From the NCBI GenBank assembly GCA_001804785.1, contig MHBG01000106.1, positions 1-33,932 of the forward strand: a stretch of DNA of 33,932 nucleotides, read 5' to 3'. A model generated the notes under the pieces. That model was not told the origin of the DNA. It did no database searches and saw nothing but the letters and a program-made list of their open reading frames with translations. Numbering within the stretch: the first letter of the stretch is position 1; every line of letters starts with the position of its first letter. Shown here one piece after another: positions 32,623 through 33,932 of the stretch. The stretch comes from Lentisphaerae bacterium GWF2_45_14. Its GTDB lineage: Bacteria; Verrucomicrobiota; Lentisphaeria; Victivallales; GWF2-45-14. The position numbers and the translations under genes are program-made.

Positions 32623-33932
32623 ATGGGACTGATTGACTGGCTGATTGTGATTATTCCGGTGGTGTTCGTCTTAGGCATTGGGCTTTATTCGAGAAGATAT
32701 ATCCGCAGCGTGGCGGACTTTCTGGCTGCGGGTCGCGTATGCGGCCGCTATGTAATAAGCGTAGGAGACATTGCCAACGCTCTTTCGATTATCGGGCTGG
32801 TTGCCTTTGTGGAAGTTCATTACAAAACAGGGTTCGCCCTGACATTCTGGCAATACCTGGTAATGCCACTGGGCATCGCCATGGGACTGCTCGGTTATTG
32901 TACTTACCGTTTTCGCGAGACCAAAGCAATGTCGCTCGGCCAATTTCTGGAAATGCGCTACAACCGGCCCTTTCGTATTTTTGCGTCCGCTCTGCGCAGT
33001 CTCTCCGAAATGTTGGCCAACATGATAATGCCCGCTATCGCGGCGCGATTTTTCATCTATTTCCTTGACCTGCCGACAATTATTCAGTTCTACGGAATGG
33101 AAATCCCGACGTTCATGCTGATTATGATAATCTGCCTGACCTTGGCAATAAGTATTATCTGCATGGGCGGTACGCTGGCGCTGGTAATCACGGATGCCGT
33201 TCAGGGCATGCTGTGCTTCCCGCTGATTATCGTTTTTGTGATATTCATACTTTATACTTTCAGCTGGTCCAACGAGATTGTTCCCGTGATGATGGACCGG
33301 GTACAGGGAGAGAGTTTCATCAACCCATACGACCTCTCAAATCTGCGCGACTTCAATCTCTTCCTTGTAGTTGTAGTAGTCTTTACATCGATCCTTCACC
33401 GCGCAAGCTGGATCGGTTCAGGCACAAGTTCCGCGGCAAAGAGTCCGCACGAACAGAAGATGGCCGGACTCCTCGGCACTTGGAGAGGCGCGGTTACTTC
33501 GATATTTTATGTACTTATCGCCGTAACCATAATCACTCTGATGAACCATCGCAACTGGGCGCCGCAGGCAAAATCCGTAAGAGACGACATTTCCGCCCGC
33601 GTATCCCGGGAGCTGGTGCCCGACGATGCGAAACGAAAAATCTTCAATGCCAGAATCAACTCGGTACCTGCGCAATTTCATCAGATTGGTGTAGACAAAC
33701 CGCTTTCACAGGATGCTAATCTTGACACGCCCCTGCTCAAGACAGCACATGAAACTCTCAAAGAGTTCGAAGGTGAATCCGAGGGGAACGCAAAATTCCA
33801 GCAGTTCCGGACGCTTTTTCACCAGATGATGCTGGGTACGTCGATGCGCAAGATGCTTCCGACGGGACTCGTGGGACTTTTCTGTCTCCTGATGGTATTA
33901 GCGATGATATCTACCGACGATTCACGGATCTA
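32623..33932 (+). CDS. Sodium:solute symporter, SSS family (3' end cut by window edge)
   Basis: Inner-membrane sodium-coupled transporter, open from the ATG at 32623 to the window edge (436 codons). Family members run about 500-650 residues. Seen: the N-terminal IDWLIVIIPVVFVLGIGLYSRR segment, SVADFLAAGR typical of SSS, many hydrophobic helices, SLGQFLEMRY, and GGTLALVITDAVQGML (a conserved SSS helix). A polar stretch of about 75 residues (around 314-390) sits between membrane segments before a late hydrophobic segment. The ligand is unknown; it may import the compound that the upstream hydrolases act on, but it has its own promoter. Confidence 0.92.
   Translation, partial: MGLIDWLIVIIPVVFVLGIGLYSRRYIRSVADFLAAGRVCGRYVISVGDIANALSIIGLVAFVEVHYKTGFALTFWQYLVMPLGIAMGLLGYCTYRFRETKAMSLGQFLEMRYNRPFRIFASALRSLSEMLANMIMPAIAARFFIYFLDLPTIIQFYGMEIPTFMLIMIICLTLAISIICMGGTLALVITDAVQGMLCFPLIIVFVIFILYTFSWSNEIVPVMMDRVQGESFINPYDLSNLRDFNLFLVVVVVFTSILHRASWIGSGTSSAAKSPHEQKMAGLLGTWRGAVTSIFYVLIAVTIITLMNHRNWAPQAKSVRDDISARVSRELVPDDAKRKIFNARINSVPAQFHQIGVDKPLSQDANLDTPLLKTAHETLKEFEGESEGNAKFQQFRTLFHQMMLGTSMRKMLPTGLVGLFCLLMVLAMISTDDSRI

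Noticed and set aside
1-33932. CRISPR array, toxin-antitoxin pair or known defence system
   Set aside because: No regular repeat-spacer array, nuclease-helicase cluster or typical toxin/antitoxin pair was seen on either strand.

Overview
The window comes from a bacterial chromosome whose gene set best fits the Planctomycetes-Verrucomicrobia-Lentisphaerae group, with Lentisphaerota or a close relative as my best guess. The reasons are indirect: a non-HemE uroporphyrinogen-decarboxylase-family enzyme facing an AraC regulator, large two-domain alpha/beta hydrolases, an SSS sodium symporter, a secreted pectin-type acetylesterase and many PVC-style hypothetical proteins. No rRNA or other firm taxonomic marker is present, so the assignment is inference.

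Layout. (1) 1-2431: the end of an IS21-family insertion sequence on the minus strand (istB cut by the window edge, complete istA, an array of about five ~22-bp terminal repeats). (2) 2432-3079: decayed DNA with at least one gene remnant. (3) 3080-5228: a divergent URO-D enzyme / AraC regulator pair with overlapping face-to-face promoters. (4) 5229-5966: non-coding DNA with an 11-bp tandem repeat, then tRNA-Thr(CGU). (5) 6027-9394: housekeeping and envelope genes: a dNTPase, RodA, an Smr endonuclease-like protein and a secreted GDSL esterase. (6) 9565-14813: a compact plus-strand run (five-repeat lipoprotein, YicC, serine acetyltransferase, M29-like aminopeptidase, YggS). (7) 14801-17712: minus-strand LD-carboxypeptidase with an FHA protein, then yebC-ruvC. 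(8) 17941-21528: plus-strand nitronate monooxygenase-like protein, PepF and two tandem paralogues of a small beta-rich family. (9) 21495-26927: a GT41 (OGT-like) glycosyltransferase, a small basic protein with its own promoter and terminator, a PPC/DUF296 protein, an asparagine synthetase and a DUF2156 protein. (10) 27108-32366: a tight three-gene operon (CapA-like phosphoesterase plus two paralogous two-domain alpha/beta hydrolases), followed by an SSS symporter that runs off the right edge.

How the genes work together. Most of the window is core metabolism and envelope biology (RodA elongation, LD-carboxypeptidase recycling, OGT-type glycosylation, AsnB, CapA). The accessory parts are the IS21 area with its remnants, the URO-D/AraC unit, and the CapA-hydrolase-hydrolase operon with the neighbouring transporter. 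The last looks like a dedicated unit for an acylated or esterified substrate and is the best candidate for an undescribed system. The five-repeat lipoprotein and the tandem small beta-rich proteins are the next most interesting. Genes are tightly packed: three convergent pairs overlap at their 3' ends.
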